Shown: positions 26,229-35,202 of the stretch, piece by piece
Layout of the letters: each line of letters begins with the position of its first letter
Numbering within the stretch: the stretch's first letter is position 1
From: Lachnospiraceae bacterium EP-SM-12S-S03
Lineage (GTDB): Bacteria > Bacillota > Clostridia > Lachnospirales > Lachnospiraceae
Length of the DNA stretch: 64,000 nt
Direction: 5' to 3'
Assembly (NCBI GenBank): GCA_020540725.1
Contig: JAJBSL010000007.1
Coordinates: 67,715 to 131,714 of the forward strand
The notes under the pieces: model-generated
What the model saw: the letters and a program-made list of their open reading frames with translations, nothing else
Databases searched by the model: none
Told to the model about the DNA's origin: nothing
Program-made: the position numbers and the translations under genes

Positions 26229-28103
26229 ATGAAAAAACAGTCAAATCTATCTAGATTGATGGGTTATGCCGGAGGGCATAGGATATTTACCTATCTTTCT
26301 TGGGTACTGTCTGTAATGAGTGCGCTGTTGGCTCTTGTACCTTTTTGGTATATATGGCGTATCATTCACGACATACTGGAAGTTTCCCCGGATTTCTCAC
26401 AGGCAGGGAATGTTACAAGTTACGGCTGGTCTGCCGTATTGTTTGCCGTTATCTCAATTGTTGTCTATATAGCCGCTTTGATGTATTCGCACATGAGCGC
26501 GTTCCGGGTTGCCGCAAATATCCGCAAAGAACTTATGCGACATATTGCAGCCATGCCGCTTGGAGTAACAGAAAAGTACGGCAGCGGAAAGTTACGTCGG
26601 ATCGTAAATGATTCCAGTGCCGCTACGGAAACATATCTTGCACACAGGCTCCCCGACAAAGCCGGAGCAATTGCCACCCCTATAGGACTACTTTCCCTGC
26701 TGCTTACGTTTGATTGGCGTTTAGGGCTTTTGAGCCTTGTTCCCGTTGTTCTTGGATTTCTGATTATGATGAAAATGACCGGAAAAGATATGGAGCAGAG
26801 AATGGAGCAATACCAAAATGCGCTTTCCGATATGTCAAATGAAGCCGTTGAATATGTAAGGGGCATACCCGTAGTAAAGACTTTCGGACAGACAATCTTC
26901 TCTTTTAAACGCTTCAAAGGCGCGATAGACAATTACGAAACGTGGGTAATCGCATACACAAAAGGGCTGCGTCTGCCTATGATGTTTTATACTACTGCAA
27001 TCAACGGCGTATTCGCGTTTCTGATTGCCGGGGGGATTCTCTTTACAAGAAACGGCGTAACAAATGAATTGCTGCTAAACCTTATCTTCTATATTGTAAT
27101 TACTCCTGTTATCGGTACAACGCTCACTAAAATTATGTTTGCTACGGTTGCACTTGTAGGCTCTGCGCTGCTTATTTCTGGTGAAATTGATATTCCACTG
27201 TTCTTTATGTTTTTGCTTGTAGCTTCAAGGCTGTATGCACCACTTGAGGGTGCATTACAAAATCTGGCTGCAGTAATCTCCACCAAAACGAACATAAACC
27301 GCATGAATGAAATTCTTGACTCACCTATCCAGACAGGCACAGACAAATTAACAAATAAAGGCTACGATATTGTATTCGACCATGTAGAATTTGCCTACAA
27401 CAAAGGGAAAACTATATTGAAAGACGTGTCTTTTACTGCAAAACAAGGAGAAGTCACCGCCTTAGTCAGACCGTCCGGCGGAGGCAAAACTACGGTGTCG
27501 CGCCTTGCCGCGCGGTTTTGGGATATTAGCAAAGGCAAAATCACTGTCGGCGGTATGGATATATCCAAAATAGAGCCTGAAACATTGTTATCACTGTACT
27601 CTATTGTATTTCAAGATGTGACACTGTTTAACAATACAATCATGGAGAATATCAGAATCGGCAGAAAGGATGCAACGGATGAAGAAGTGATTGCGGCGGC
27701 AAAACTGGCAAATTGTGAAGAATTTGCCGCAAAGCTCCCAGACGGCTATAACAGTATGATTGGTGAAAACGGCTGCGAACTGTCCGGCGGTGAACGCCAG
27801 CGTATTTCAATTGCCCGTGCTTTCCTTAAAAACTCTCCTATCATTTTGCTTGATGAAGCAACAGCAAGCCTTGATGTGGAAAATGAAACATTGATACAAG
27901 CTGCTTTGTCAAGGCTGATAAAGGGTAAGACGGTACTTGTTATCGCCCACCGTATGCGTACTGTAAGTGGCGCAGATAAAGTGATTGTACTTTCAGATGG
28001 TTCTGTTGCCGAACAGGGAACGCCAGAGAAGCTGATGAACACAGGGAAAATTTACCCGCATATGGTAAAGCTGCAAATGATTAGTCAAGATTGGGGCATT
28101 TAG
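26229..28103 (+). CDS. ABC exporter (membrane + ATPase), probable chimera of two half-transporters
   Basis: 624 residues, longer than the usual 570-600 of this type. Residues 1-304 form a complete membrane domain, ending in a TM5-TM6 pair (about residues 255-304, FAFLIAGGILF...NLIFYIVITPVIG). A second TM5-TM6-like pair follows at once (about 305-350, VALVGSALLISGEIDIPLFF...RLYAPLEGALQNL), then a single ATPase domain. That domain has signature LSGGERQRISIARAF and Walker B IILLDEATASLD. The Walker A reads RPSGGGKTT: the first Gly (residue 414, codon AGA at 27468) is Arg. Such exporters usually come as two adjacent genes; here an in-frame deletion may have joined the 5' part of the first to the 3' part of the second. 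Activity is uncertain. Confidence 0.8.
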   Translation: MKKQSNLSRLMGYAGGHRIFTYLSWVLSVMSALLALVPFWYIWRIIHDILEVSPDFSQAGNVTSYGWSAVLFAVISIVVYIAALMYSHMSAFRVAANIRKELMRHIAAMPLGVTEKYGSGKLRRIVNDSSAATETYLAHRLPDKAGAIATPIGLLSLLLTFDWRLGLLSLVPVVLGFLIMMKMTGKDMEQRMEQYQNALSDMSNEAVEYVRGIPVVKTFGQTIFSFKRFKGAIDNYETWVIAYTKGLRLPMMFYTTAINGVFAFLIAGGILFTRNGVTNELLLNLIFYIVITPVIGTTLTKIMFATVALVGSALLISGEIDIPLFFMFLLVASRLYAPLEGALQNLAAVISTKTNINRMNEILDSPIQTGTDKLTNKGYDIVFDHVEFAYNKGKTILKDVSFTAKQGEVTALVRPSGGGKTTVSRLAARFWDISKGKITVGGMDISKIEPETLLSLYSIVFQDVTLFNNTIMENIRIGRKDATDEEVIAAAKLANCEEFAAKLPDGYNSMIGENGCELSGGERQRISIARAFLKNSPIILLDEATASLDVENETLIQAALSRLIKGKTVLVIAHRMRTVSGADKVIVLSDGSVAEQGTPEKLMNTGKIYPHMVKLQMISQDWGI

Positions 28104-28120
28104 ATAGATCGTTCCAAACA

Positions 28121-28162
28121 GAGGCATGTGTGACACATCTGAGTCACACATGCCTTTTATTA
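28121..28162 (+). terminator. Terminator after the ABC exporter
   Basis: GGCATGTGTGAC (28123-28134), an 8-nt loop and GTCACACATGCC (28143-28154) form a perfect 12-bp stem followed by TTTTATTATT. Confidence 0.9.
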
Positions 28163-28229
28163 TTGAAATGAATGAAAATATCTTATTTTTACAATATTCA
28201 TTTTGTTCCAAATGGTTGAAATTAAATTT

Positions 28230-30176
28230 TTATCCGCACACATAACAATCTCGGCCATTTTCCTTCGCCTCATATAGCAGCTTGTCCGCTCTTTCGATCA
28301 ATTGGAAAATGTCTTCTCCATTATAATGCGCGGTATGTATTCCCATACTAACGGTCAATCGTTTTGATATCTTTGATTTCTCATGCGGAATATTTTTATC
28401 TTCCAGATTTTTCCTAATTCGTTCTGCTATATTTTTCGCACAATCTGCAGTTGTATCCTGAAGCAGTATGACGATTTCTTCTCCTCCGTATCGTATGATC
28501 AAATCCTTTTTTCCAACAGAGGCAATTAGAACCTCTGCCAACGTTTTGATTCCAACATCTCCCTGTACATGACCATAATAGTCATTGTACTGCTTGAAAT
28601 AATCAATATCAATCATAAGCACAGACAAAGGCTTATCTAGCATCTTCTTTCTCTTTTTCCTCATATATTGCGCCAAATACTCACGATTGTACAATCTGCT
28701 CATGTGGTCAGTGTAGCTCTTTTTCCGCCATTTCATCAGCAAAAATACGGTATCTGCCAATATAATGATCCCCACCAGACTAATGACTGTAATGACGATT
28801 CTTCTTGTCCGATTTTGTTCCGTCAAAGAATAATAGTGATAGACCTTTTCCGAATATTCTATATAATCAGCACTTAACTGCTGATTTTTAAGATGAATCA
28901 GCTCCGCATATTGTTCTACTTTTTCAATATATGCATCTTTATCATCTTCCTGCATATAAATATCTGACATGTCATAGTAAACACCCTTTTCAAGCCCTAG
29001 TCCTGCTTCTGATGAACGTACAGCAATCTGCTTATACAGCCTTAACGCCTCGTCAAATCTTCCTTGACCTTTATATAATTTTGCATAAGAATAGTCTAAA
29101 TAAATATCTTTATGTAAGGAGTACTCCACGTCATCCGTTTTCAACAGTTCCTTCGCTTTTTCAAGTTCACTCTCTGCCTGTTCAAAATCTCCCGCATTCA
29201 TGTATAACTGCGCTCTCAGATTTGCCTGTAGAATTTCGATATCATCTCTTTGTACCACTTCTAGTTCGGGAATCAATTCGTCCATCTCTTTCAATACAGA
29301 GAGAACTTCTTCATCCTCTCCCAGTTCAAGATATGCCGACCCTTTATTCACCAGAACAAGGCTTGTTTCCGCCAATCCATTCTCTGCTTTCCCTTCTTTG
29401 GAAATCTTCAATGACTGATCATAATATTCGATTGCCATTTGATATTGTTCCAATGCATAAGCATTGTCGCCTAGCACCGCCAAAAACTTCGACATATATT
29501 TGGAATGATTTGGAATAAGCGGATATGCATCCAACAGTTCAATTCCTCGCCAACAATATTGTAAAGCAGCGGAATAATCCTCTTCTGCCGCATATAACTG
29601 TCCAATATTTCCATATAATCTTACTTTACTTTCATTCGTTAGTCCCTTGGTATCTGTCACATATGTCTCCAAAAGTCTGGCGCCTTCACCGTTATCCACC
29701 TGATTTTCTAAAAATAGAGACACGATCCTCCAGCACAAATCCATATCATTTCGATACTCTTTGGATGCAGCCATATAATCCAGAGCCTTTTGGCTATTCT
29801 CTTCTAAGCAGCCTGTCTCTCCTTCGTATTGAAGAGATTCATTCAGTAACACATATGTATATATTTTAACAAAACTATCATCTTGTTCCCGAAGCTTTTC
29901 TGCTGCTTTCGTAAACTCCTTCACTGATGTCTGATAATCCTCCTGTGCATAGGCAATCACTCCTGCCAAGAAATCACGTTGACTGCTATCTTCGGAAGAT
30001 TGAAGATATGTTTTTATCTCATCATATTGTTCCGTTTCTAATTTCTGTCCTTCTGCGATAACTTTTGCATAGTTCAAAAGGGGATTTTCTTCATGCCCAT
30101 GTTGTTTACTGATGCAAAATACACTTGCCGATAACACCAGTATCCCAACTATCAACAATCCGATTTTCTTTATCAT
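28230..30176 (-). CDS. Membrane diguanylate cyclase with extracytoplasmic TPR-like sensor
   Basis: 648 residues. An N-terminal hydrophobic anchor (MIKKIGLLIVGILVLSASVF) leads to about 430 residues of TPR-type helical repeats (for example ALQYCWRGIELLDAY, AIEYYDQSLKISKEG, ALRLYKQIAVRSSEA). A second transmembrane helix lies at about 467-488, and a GGDEF domain follows. The active-site loop is RYGGEEI, a functional GGEEF-type variant, and DIDYFKQYND carries the metal-binding Asp. It should make cyclic di-GMP in response to something sensed by the repeats. It lies 3 nt after the VOC gene and its ribosome site is in that gene's end. Confidence 0.9.
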   Translation of the reverse strand: MIKKIGLLIVGILVLSASVFCISKQHGHEENPLLNYAKVIAEGQKLETEQYDEIKTYLQSSEDSSQRDFLAGVIAYAQEDYQTSVKEFTKAAEKLREQDDSFVKIYTYVLLNESLQYEGETGCLEENSQKALDYMAASKEYRNDMDLCWRIVSLFLENQVDNGEGARLLETYVTDTKGLTNESKVRLYGNIGQLYAAEEDYSAALQYCWRGIELLDAYPLIPNHSKYMSKFLAVLGDNAYALEQYQMAIEYYDQSLKISKEGKAENGLAETSLVLVNKGSAYLELGEDEEVLSVLKEMDELIPELEVVQRDDIEILQANLRAQLYMNAGDFEQAESELEKAKELLKTDDVEYSLHKDIYLDYSYAKLYKGQGRFDEALRLYKQIAVRSSEAGLGLEKGVYYDMSDIYMQEDDKDAYIEKVEQYAELIHLKNQQLSADYIEYSEKVYHYYSLTEQNRTRRIVITVISLVGIIILADTVFLLMKWRKKSYTDHMSRLYNREYLAQYMRKKRKKMLDKPLSVLMIDIDYFKQYNDYYGHVQGDVGIKTLAEVLIASVGKKDLIIRYGGEEIVILLQDTTADCAKNIAERIRKNLEDKNIPHEKSKISKRLTVSMGIHTAHYNGEDIFQLIERADKLLYEAKENGRDCYVCG

Positions 30177-30178
30177 CT

Positions 30179-30550
30179 TTATTTCTCCGGCACAATCTCA
30201 AGCCAGTATCCATCCGGATCCTCAATAAAATAAATCCCCATTTCCGGATTCTCATAGCAAATACATTCCATCGCTTCATGTTTTCTGTGGGCTTCTTCCA
30301 TATGATCTGTTGTAAATGCCAGATGAATCTCATTATCTCCTAAATCATAATGATCTTTTTCCCAATCGCGAAGCCATGTTAGTTCAAGCTGAAATCCTGT
30401 CTTCCCATCGCCTAAATAAACAAGAATAAAACTTCCGTCTTCCGCTTCCTTCCTGCTTACTTCTTTTAATCCCAGTGCCTCTTCATAAAACCGAATGGAT
30501 TTGTTCAAATCTTTTACATTGTAGTTATAGTGTGCAAACTGAAAATTCAT
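30179..30550 (-). CDS. VOC/glyoxalase-family protein
   Basis: 123 residues with two beta-alpha-beta-beta-beta units. FAHYNYNVKDLNKSIRFYEE at the N-terminus and IYFIEDPDGYWLEIVPEK at the C-terminus are typical of lactoylglutathione-lyase-like proteins, with candidate metal ligands His7, a Glu in the first unit, His in EIHLAFTT and the terminal Glu. Whether it acts on methylglyoxal is not shown. AGGAGG precedes the ATG. Confidence 0.8.
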   Translation of the reverse strand: MNFQFAHYNYNVKDLNKSIRFYEEALGLKEVSRKEAEDGSFILVYLGDGKTGFQLELTWLRDWEKDHYDLGDNEIHLAFTTDHMEEAHRKHEAMECICYENPEMGIYFIEDPDGYWLEIVPEK

Positions 30551-30577
30551 AATGTTTCCTCCTAATGCTTTTCATAA

Positions 30578-31270
30578 TTATTGCTGAAATATTTCACCCT
30601 CATAAGAAATCTTCACAACTCTGTTCCGGTCCGGACTATCCAGATGTTCCTCATACCAACGGCTAATGATCTCCGGCTCTCCCCAAAAATGCATCGGGTA
30701 CACTTGTACTGCATCCGCCAAATTCAGAAAATAGTCCATACCCAAAGAATAATACTCTTCTTGACGTGGGTCAAGTGGAATAAATGCCGCATCTATCTTT
30801 TTCCCACGAAGCGGCTCGATATAACTTCGGAATTTTTCATCCATATTTTGATTCCACTCCTTTGATTCTTCTTTCCAATACCAGTTGTTCAGATCTCCTG
30901 CGTGATATATGGTTTTGCCTTCTGCTTCCACCAAAAATGCAACACCCTCATCCGTAGAACGAAGTGTATGAACCCGTATACCTTCTGCGGAAAATTCTGT
31001 ATTCGGCTTCAAATGCACGCTCTGTTCTTTCACATATTCCGGTATCCTTTTTTTCCAAATATCACTGGAAAGAATAAACGTCACCCCGCCTGATTCTGCA
31101 AGCCGGAAAATCTCCGGATTAAAGTGATCCGAATGCCTGTGACTTGCAAACACAAATCCTCGCTTTCCCTTAGGTAATACCGGAATTTCTCCTTTATAAT
31201 AATCAAACAGCATCCAAGTCTGCTCCAGTTCCACCATAAATCCACTATGACCAATATACGTAATTTTCAT
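30578..31270 (-). CDS. Metallo-beta-lactamase-fold hydrolase
   Basis: 230 residues of the UlaG/YycJ-like MBL fold. It shows MKITYIGHSGFMVELE at the N-terminus, the metal motif FASHRHSDHFNPEI (HxHxDH-like, with Arg in the second place), AEGKTIYHAGDLNNW and MHFWGEPE near the C-terminus. The start is ATG 31270, preceded by GGGAGGAG; the frame is open ten codons upstream without a ribosome site. Substrate unknown. Confidence 0.8.
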   Translation of the reverse strand: MKITYIGHSGFMVELEQTWMLFDYYKGEIPVLPKGKRGFVFASHRHSDHFNPEIFRLAESGGVTFILSSDIWKKRIPEYVKEQSVHLKPNTEFSAEGIRVHTLRSTDEGVAFLVEAEGKTIYHAGDLNNWYWKEESKEWNQNMDEKFRSYIEPLRGKKIDAAFIPLDPRQEEYYSLGMDYFLNLADAVQVYPMHFWGEPEIISRWYEEHLDSPDRNRVVKISYEGEIFQQ

Positions 31271-31312
31271 ATACACTCCTCCCAAAATAATATCATCCAT
31301 AAAGCTATTCTC

Positions 31313-32326
31313 TTATATAAAGATATATTGAAATACATTAAATAAATATCCAACGATCACAATTCCAACTGTACAGATCGCCACAAAAGTTCCAAGTAGT
31401 CTCGGTTTCACTGCTTTTCGCAACATAATCATGGATGGAAGACTCAGTGTAGTAACTGCCATCATAAAGCTCAAGATCGTTCCAAGCTGTGCGCCTTTTG
31501 CAAGAAGGGCTTCCGCGATTGGAATCGTTCCAAAAATATCCGCATACATCGGAATGCCTACCAATACTGCAAGTATCACTCCAAGGGGATTATTGTTTCC
31601 AAGAAGCATCTCAATCCACTCCTTTGGAATCCAGTTATGGATCGCTGCTCCGATTCCCACACCAATTAAAATATATGGGAACACTTTTTTGAACGTAGTT
31701 TCTACCTGTGTTTTTGCATATAACAGACGGTCTTTCTTTGTCAGTTCCGGTGACTCTACATTGATTCCCGGCGCATTTCTGATAAATTCTTCCACATATT
31801 GTTCCATATGCGATTTTTCAATCACCGTTCCTCCAATCACCGCTACAACCAATCCCAGAACTACATACACAATAGCTACTTTTCCACCAAAAACACTCAT
31901 CAAAAGCACAAGACTCCCCAAATCTACCATCGGTGACGAAATCAAAAATGAAAATGTCACACCCAGTGGAAGACCTGCACTTGTGAATCCCATAAATAAT
32001 GGAATTGACGAACAGGAACAAAACGGCGTTACCGTTCCAAGAAGTGCTGCTGCCATATTCGCACCGATTCCATGAAACCGCCCCAAAATCTTCTTACTTC
32101 GTTCCGGCGGAAAATAGCTTTGAATATATGATATCACAAAAATCAGCAAACAGAGCAAAATTGTGATTTTTAAAATATCATAAATAAAAAATTGGATGCT
32201 CCCTCCTAATCGTGAAGTAACGTCAAGTCCTGCTTCCGTAAGTCCATTTCCTATCAATTCTTTCAACCATTGCATACCTAAGACTTGATTCTGAATAAAA
32301 TTCCATATTATTTTTATCAATCCCAT
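31313..32326 (-). CDS. DUF318/ArsP-YraQ-family permease
   Basis: 337 residues with about eight to nine transmembrane helices. TPFCSCSSIPLFMGF near residue 105 is the conserved cysteine/serine motif of this family, and the repeat half shows GIPMYADIFGTIPIAEALL. The family includes ArsP exporters of organoarsenicals, but many members are uncharacterised. The gene lies downstream of a thioredoxin-like gene and an ArsR-type regulator on the same strand, a context common for this permease, although a terminator at 32376-32404 separates it from them. AAAGGAGA precedes the ATG. Confidence 0.8.
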   Translation of the reverse strand: MGLIKIIWNFIQNQVLGMQWLKELIGNGLTEAGLDVTSRLGGSIQFFIYDILKITILLCLLIFVISYIQSYFPPERSKKILGRFHGIGANMAAALLGTVTPFCSCSSIPLFMGFTSAGLPLGVTFSFLISSPMVDLGSLVLLMSVFGGKVAIVYVVLGLVVAVIGGTVIEKSHMEQYVEEFIRNAPGINVESPELTKKDRLLYAKTQVETTFKKVFPYILIGVGIGAAIHNWIPKEWIEMLLGNNNPLGVILAVLVGIPMYADIFGTIPIAEALLAKGAQLGTILSFMMAVTTLSLPSMIMLRKAVKPRLLGTFVAICTVGIVIVGYLFNVFQYIFI

Positions 32327-32375
32327 AACTTCTCCTTTCCAACGTCAATACATTCAAACTTTTCAATATGTTGTC

Positions 32376-32404
32376 TAAAAAAGAATTCTGCAAAGCAGAA
32401 CTCT
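32376..32404 (-). terminator. Terminator between the thioredoxin-like gene and the permease
   Basis: On the minus strand GAGTTCTGC, a 3-nt loop and GCAGAATTC (one G-T pair; 32403-32383) are followed by TTTTTT. This suggests the permease is expressed by partial read-through or from a promoter I could not define. Confidence 0.75.
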
Positions 32405-32476
32405 TCCCTTCGGTGGTTCGCGAGCGATATCTTCAGCTTCGCGAGTGTCGCATCCCCACACGAACTTTTGTTTCTA

Positions 32477-32710
32477 TTATTTTATGAGACGCATAATTTC
32501 GTCTTTTTTCGCAGTTCTTCCGGAGATGACCAGCTTCCCGTCAATCATGAGCGATGGCGCTGCCATCACTCCCAGTTTTACGATTTCTATCAGATCTTCC
32601 ACCTTTTCTACCGTTGCATCACAACCGGTTTCCTGCACTGCTTCCAATACATTTTCATACAATTTGTTGCAGGTATCACATCCCGCACCGATTACTTTAA
32701 TATTCATCAT
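32477..32710 (-). CDS. Small thioredoxin-like redox protein
   Basis: 77 residues, MMNIKVIGAGCDTCNKLYEN at the N-terminus with the Cys-x2-Cys active site, and GVMAAPSLMIDGKLVISGR carrying the cis-Pro. It matches the redox-active disulfide protein 2 family found beside DUF318 permeases. GAGGAAAA precedes a double ATG (32710 or 32707). It starts 7 nt after the regulator gene. It may reduce or shuttle thiol-bound metal or metalloid to the permease (inference). Confidence 0.85.
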   Translation of the reverse strand: MMNIKVIGAGCDTCNKLYENVLEAVQETGCDATVEKVEDLIEIVKLGVMAAPSLMIDGKLVISGRTAKKDEIMRLIK

Positions 32711-32717
32711 TTTTCCT

Positions 32718-33965
32718 CTAATTCTTTAGTTTCATTTCACTTCCTACACATTCCTTCCATGCGGACATTATGCTTCGGATGACCTGAGGTCCGATTTTGG
32801 AAATAAATACCAACTGGGACTTTTCAAATGTTTCCGACTCTTTATAATCAATCAGATTTCCTACTACATCTACCTGCGTAAAGCCTCTATCTGCAAGATT
32901 GCAGAATCCTTTCACACGATGCACATCCGGTGCAATGGTTTTCAAAAACTCATTCATCTTTTCCTGCTCCACCTGACCATCATATTCCATGAATACAGAC
33001 TTCGGTTTTGTTTCTACGGAATTCGTTGTATCTTCACACTCCGCCCACTGATAAACTAACAAATCTTTCTTTAAGAAAGAATAATCCATCTCGCCATTTG
33101 CGCTGCGTATAATCTCACACACTGGATTGATCTTACGAATCTTATCTTCCACCTGTCGGATCTGTTCTGCATCCGCAACATCTGTTTTTGTAATAACCGC
33201 TAGATTACAATGCTTCAACTGACGGTATGTTGTCTCTTCATCTTTTACCTGTTCCAGGAAATTCACTGCATCCACAAAGCAGATAACTCCTTTGAAATCA
33301 TATTCTTTGTTCGCCGCAATTTTTGCCGCTTCCAAGATTTCCTGCACATTGGACGGATCTCCCCAACCGGAACTTTCCACAAATAAATATTCAAAATCCT
33401 GCTGCGCCATCTCTGCCAATGCCTGCACAAAATTCAATTTCAGACAGGAACAGAAAATGGAACCTCTATTGATCTCTACCATCTGAATGTCATCATTGCG
33501 AAGAATGGTTCCGTCAATTCCCAGTTTCCCAAATTCATTCTGAATAATTCCAATCCGATGTCCCTTTAACTCTTCCAGCATTCTTAAAAGCACCGTTGTC
33601 TTTCCGGAACCTAAAAATCCGGTCAAAACATATAATTTTGTATCTGTTGCCTGCATCATTTTCCTCCTTATATCGCTATACAAAGCTTCCGGCTCCGTCA
33701 ACTGTCCGACTGTTTTACATATTTCTTCCATCTTTTCTTTATTCAAAGAATAGTGTGTCCATTTTCCTTCTTTACGCGGAATCACTAAGCCAATATCACT
33801 CAGAAGCTTCATATCATGAGATAAAGTCGGCTGTGTGATCTGAAACTCTTCTAATATCTTACAAGCGCATAGCTCGCCGCCGGATAACATGTGGATGATT
33901 TTCAAACGTTTTGGATCCGAAAATACTTTAAAGATTTTCGAATATTCCGCATACTCTATTGCCAT
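32718..33965 (-). CDS. ArsR-type regulator fused to a CobW/COG0523 GTPase
   Basis: About 415 residues in one open frame. Residues 1-95 are an ArsR/SmtB winged helix: FKVFSDPKRLKIIHMLSGGE, then LCACKILEEF with a Cys33-x-Cys35 metal site of the ArsR type, and TQPTLSHDMKLL as recognition helix. From about residue 109 a P-loop GTPase follows: GFLGSGKTTVLLRM, QNEFGKLGIDG, ESSGWGDPSNV, FVDAVNF and ITKTDVAD, with a C-terminal CobW domain. The usual CxCC metal-insertion motif is altered to FCSC. A perfect AAGGAGG lies inside the frame before Met103/Met104, so a free GTPase may also be made. The start at 33965 is chosen for GAGGAA upstream. Confidence 0.85.
   Translation of the reverse strand: MAIEYAEYSKIFKVFSDPKRLKIIHMLSGGELCACKILEEFQITQPTLSHDMKLLSDIGLVIPRKEGKWTHYSLNKEKMEEICKTVGQLTEPEALYSDIRRKMMQATDTKLYVLTGFLGSGKTTVLLRMLEELKGHRIGIIQNEFGKLGIDGTILRNDDIQMVEINRGSIFCSCLKLNFVQALAEMAQQDFEYLFVESSGWGDPSNVQEILEAAKIAANKEYDFKGVICFVDAVNFLEQVKDEETTYRQLKHCNLAVITKTDVADAEQIRQVEDKIRKINPVCEIIRSANGEMDYSFLKKDLLVYQWAECEDTTNSVETKPKSVFMEYDGQVEQEKMNEFLKTIAPDVHRVKGFCNLADRGFTQVDVVGNLIDYKESETFEKSQLVFISKIGPQVIRSIMSAWKECVGSEMKLKN
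33656..33669 (-). promoter_or_regulatory. Internal Shine-Dalgarno and start of the GTPase half
   Basis: AAGGAGG (33669-33663) is followed by AAA and ATGATG. The second ATG (33656) has ideal 6-nt spacing and is in frame with the fusion. In the fused reading these bases encode Ile-Arg-Arg-Lys-Met-Met. It looks like the initiation site of a formerly separate GTPase gene. Confidence 0.7.
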
Positions 33966-34010
33966 CGTATTCCTCGCTTTCCTCATACATTGATTCTTTT
34001 CTATATGTCA

Positions 34011-34039
34011 AATATACTCCTCATATAGAACTTTGTCAA
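34011..34039 (-). promoter_or_regulatory. Promoter of the ArsR-CobW operon
   Basis: TTGACA (34039-34034) and TATATT (34016-34011) are spaced by 17 nt on the minus strand. Near-repeats ATATTGACA and ATATTTGACA flank the imperfect dyad TATATGAGGAGTATA, which may be the ArsR operator in autoregulation. Confidence 0.65.
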
Positions 34040-34052
34040 TATGTTTGCTATA

Positions 34053-34082
34053 TTTACTTTTTCTCATAATTTATGCTATAAT
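34053..34082 (+). promoter_or_regulatory. Promoter of the YeiH-type gene
   Basis: TTTACT (34053-34058) and a perfect TATAAT (34077-34082) are spaced by 18 nt, 36 nt before the ATG. It starts back-to-back with the ArsR-CobW promoter, so both could respond to the same regulator. Confidence 0.6.
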
Positions 34083-34117
34083 AATAACCGTTTTTTATAC
34101 AAAGGAGGAATATATAT

Positions 34118-35146
34118 ATGAATTTTATAAGGAAAAACTGGAAGGGCTTTCTACTCTGTCTCGCAATTTCAGTTCCATGCTGGTTTCTTGGACAGACATT
34201 TCCAATCATAGGAGGTCCGGTATTTGGTATTCTCGCCGGAATGGTCATCACACTATTCATAACAGATAAATCTGAATTCCAAACCGGTATTACATTTGTA
34301 TCGAAAAAAATTCTACAGTATGCCGTCATTCTTCTTGGTTTTGGATTGAATCTTTCCGTTATTCTGGAAACCGGAAAACAATCTCTGCCAATTATTATAG
34401 CAACGATTTCTACTTCTTTGATTATCGCATACCTGCTTCACAGACTCTTGCGGGTTCCGGGGAAAATCTCCACACTTGTTGGTGTTGGGTCTTCAATCTG
34501 CGGTGGCTCTGCGATTGCAGCAACCGCTCCGGTTATCGATGCGGATGATGAAGAGGTTGCACAGGCAATTTCCGTTATCTTTTTCTTCAATATGCTGGCC
34601 GCACTTTTATTTCCATCACTGGGCGCCTTATTGGGATTTTCCACGACAAACGGAGAGGCATTTGGTATCTTTGCCGGAACTGCCGTTAATGATACTTCAT
34701 CCGTAACCGCAGCAGCATCCACATGGGATTCTTTATATGGACTTGGATCTGCCACTTTAGATAAAGCCGTTACCGTAAAATTAACCCGTACACTTGCAAT
34801 CATACCAATCACGCTTGTACTGGCTTTCATGCGGACACGCAGTTCCAAGAACGAAGGGAAAAAGATTGAATTCAAAAAAATTTTCCCAATGTTCATTCTC
34901 TATTTCGTGCTGGCATCTGTCATCACTACCGTCGCTACATCTGTCGGAGTATCTGCAGACATATTTACTCCGTTAAAAACGTTAAGCAAATTTTTCATTG
35001 TGCTTGCTATGACCGCAGTAGGTTTGAATACCAATATCGTCAAATTGATCAAAACAGGTGGAAAGCCTTTGACTCTCGGTTTCTTCTGTTGGATCGGCAT
35101 TACAGTGATAAGTTTGCTCATGCAGCGCCTGCTCGGAATCTGGTAA
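34118..35146 (+). CDS. yeiH: YeiH-family putative sulfate exporter
   Basis: 342 residues with about ten transmembrane helices (UPF0324/PSE family). Motifs are [46 protein letters not shown] and [15 protein letters not shown], all characteristic. Members are proposed to export small oxyanions such as sulfite or sulfate; direct proof is scarce. AAAGGAGG precedes the ATG. It is divergent from the ArsR-CobW gene. Confidence 0.88.
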   Translation: MNFIRKNWKGFLLCLAISVPCWFLGQTFPIIGGPVFGILAGMVITLFITDKSEFQTGITFVSKKILQYAVILLGFGLNLSVILETGKQSLPIIIATISTSLIIAYLLHRLLRVPGKISTLVGVGSSICGGSAIAATAPVIDADDEEVAQAISVIFFFNMLAALLFPSLGALLGFSTTNGEAFGIFAGTAVNDTSSVTAAASTWDSLYGLGSATLDKAVTVKLTRTLAIIPITLVLAFMRTRSSKNEGKKIEFKKIFPMFILYFVLASVITTVATSVGVSADIFTPLKTLSKFFIVLAMTAVGLNTNIVKLIKTGGKPLTLGFFCWIGITVISLLMQRLLGIW

Positions 35147-35192
35147 AAAAAGCGGAGACATATCATATGCTTTGATACGTCTCCGTTTTTTA
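35147..35192. terminator. Bidirectional terminator
   Basis: AAAAAAGCGGAGACATATCA and its near-perfect complement (35147-35164 and 35171-35192) form a stem with A-run and T-run on opposite sides, between convergent genes. Confidence 0.9.
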
Positions 35193-35202
35193 TTGACTTT
35201 GA

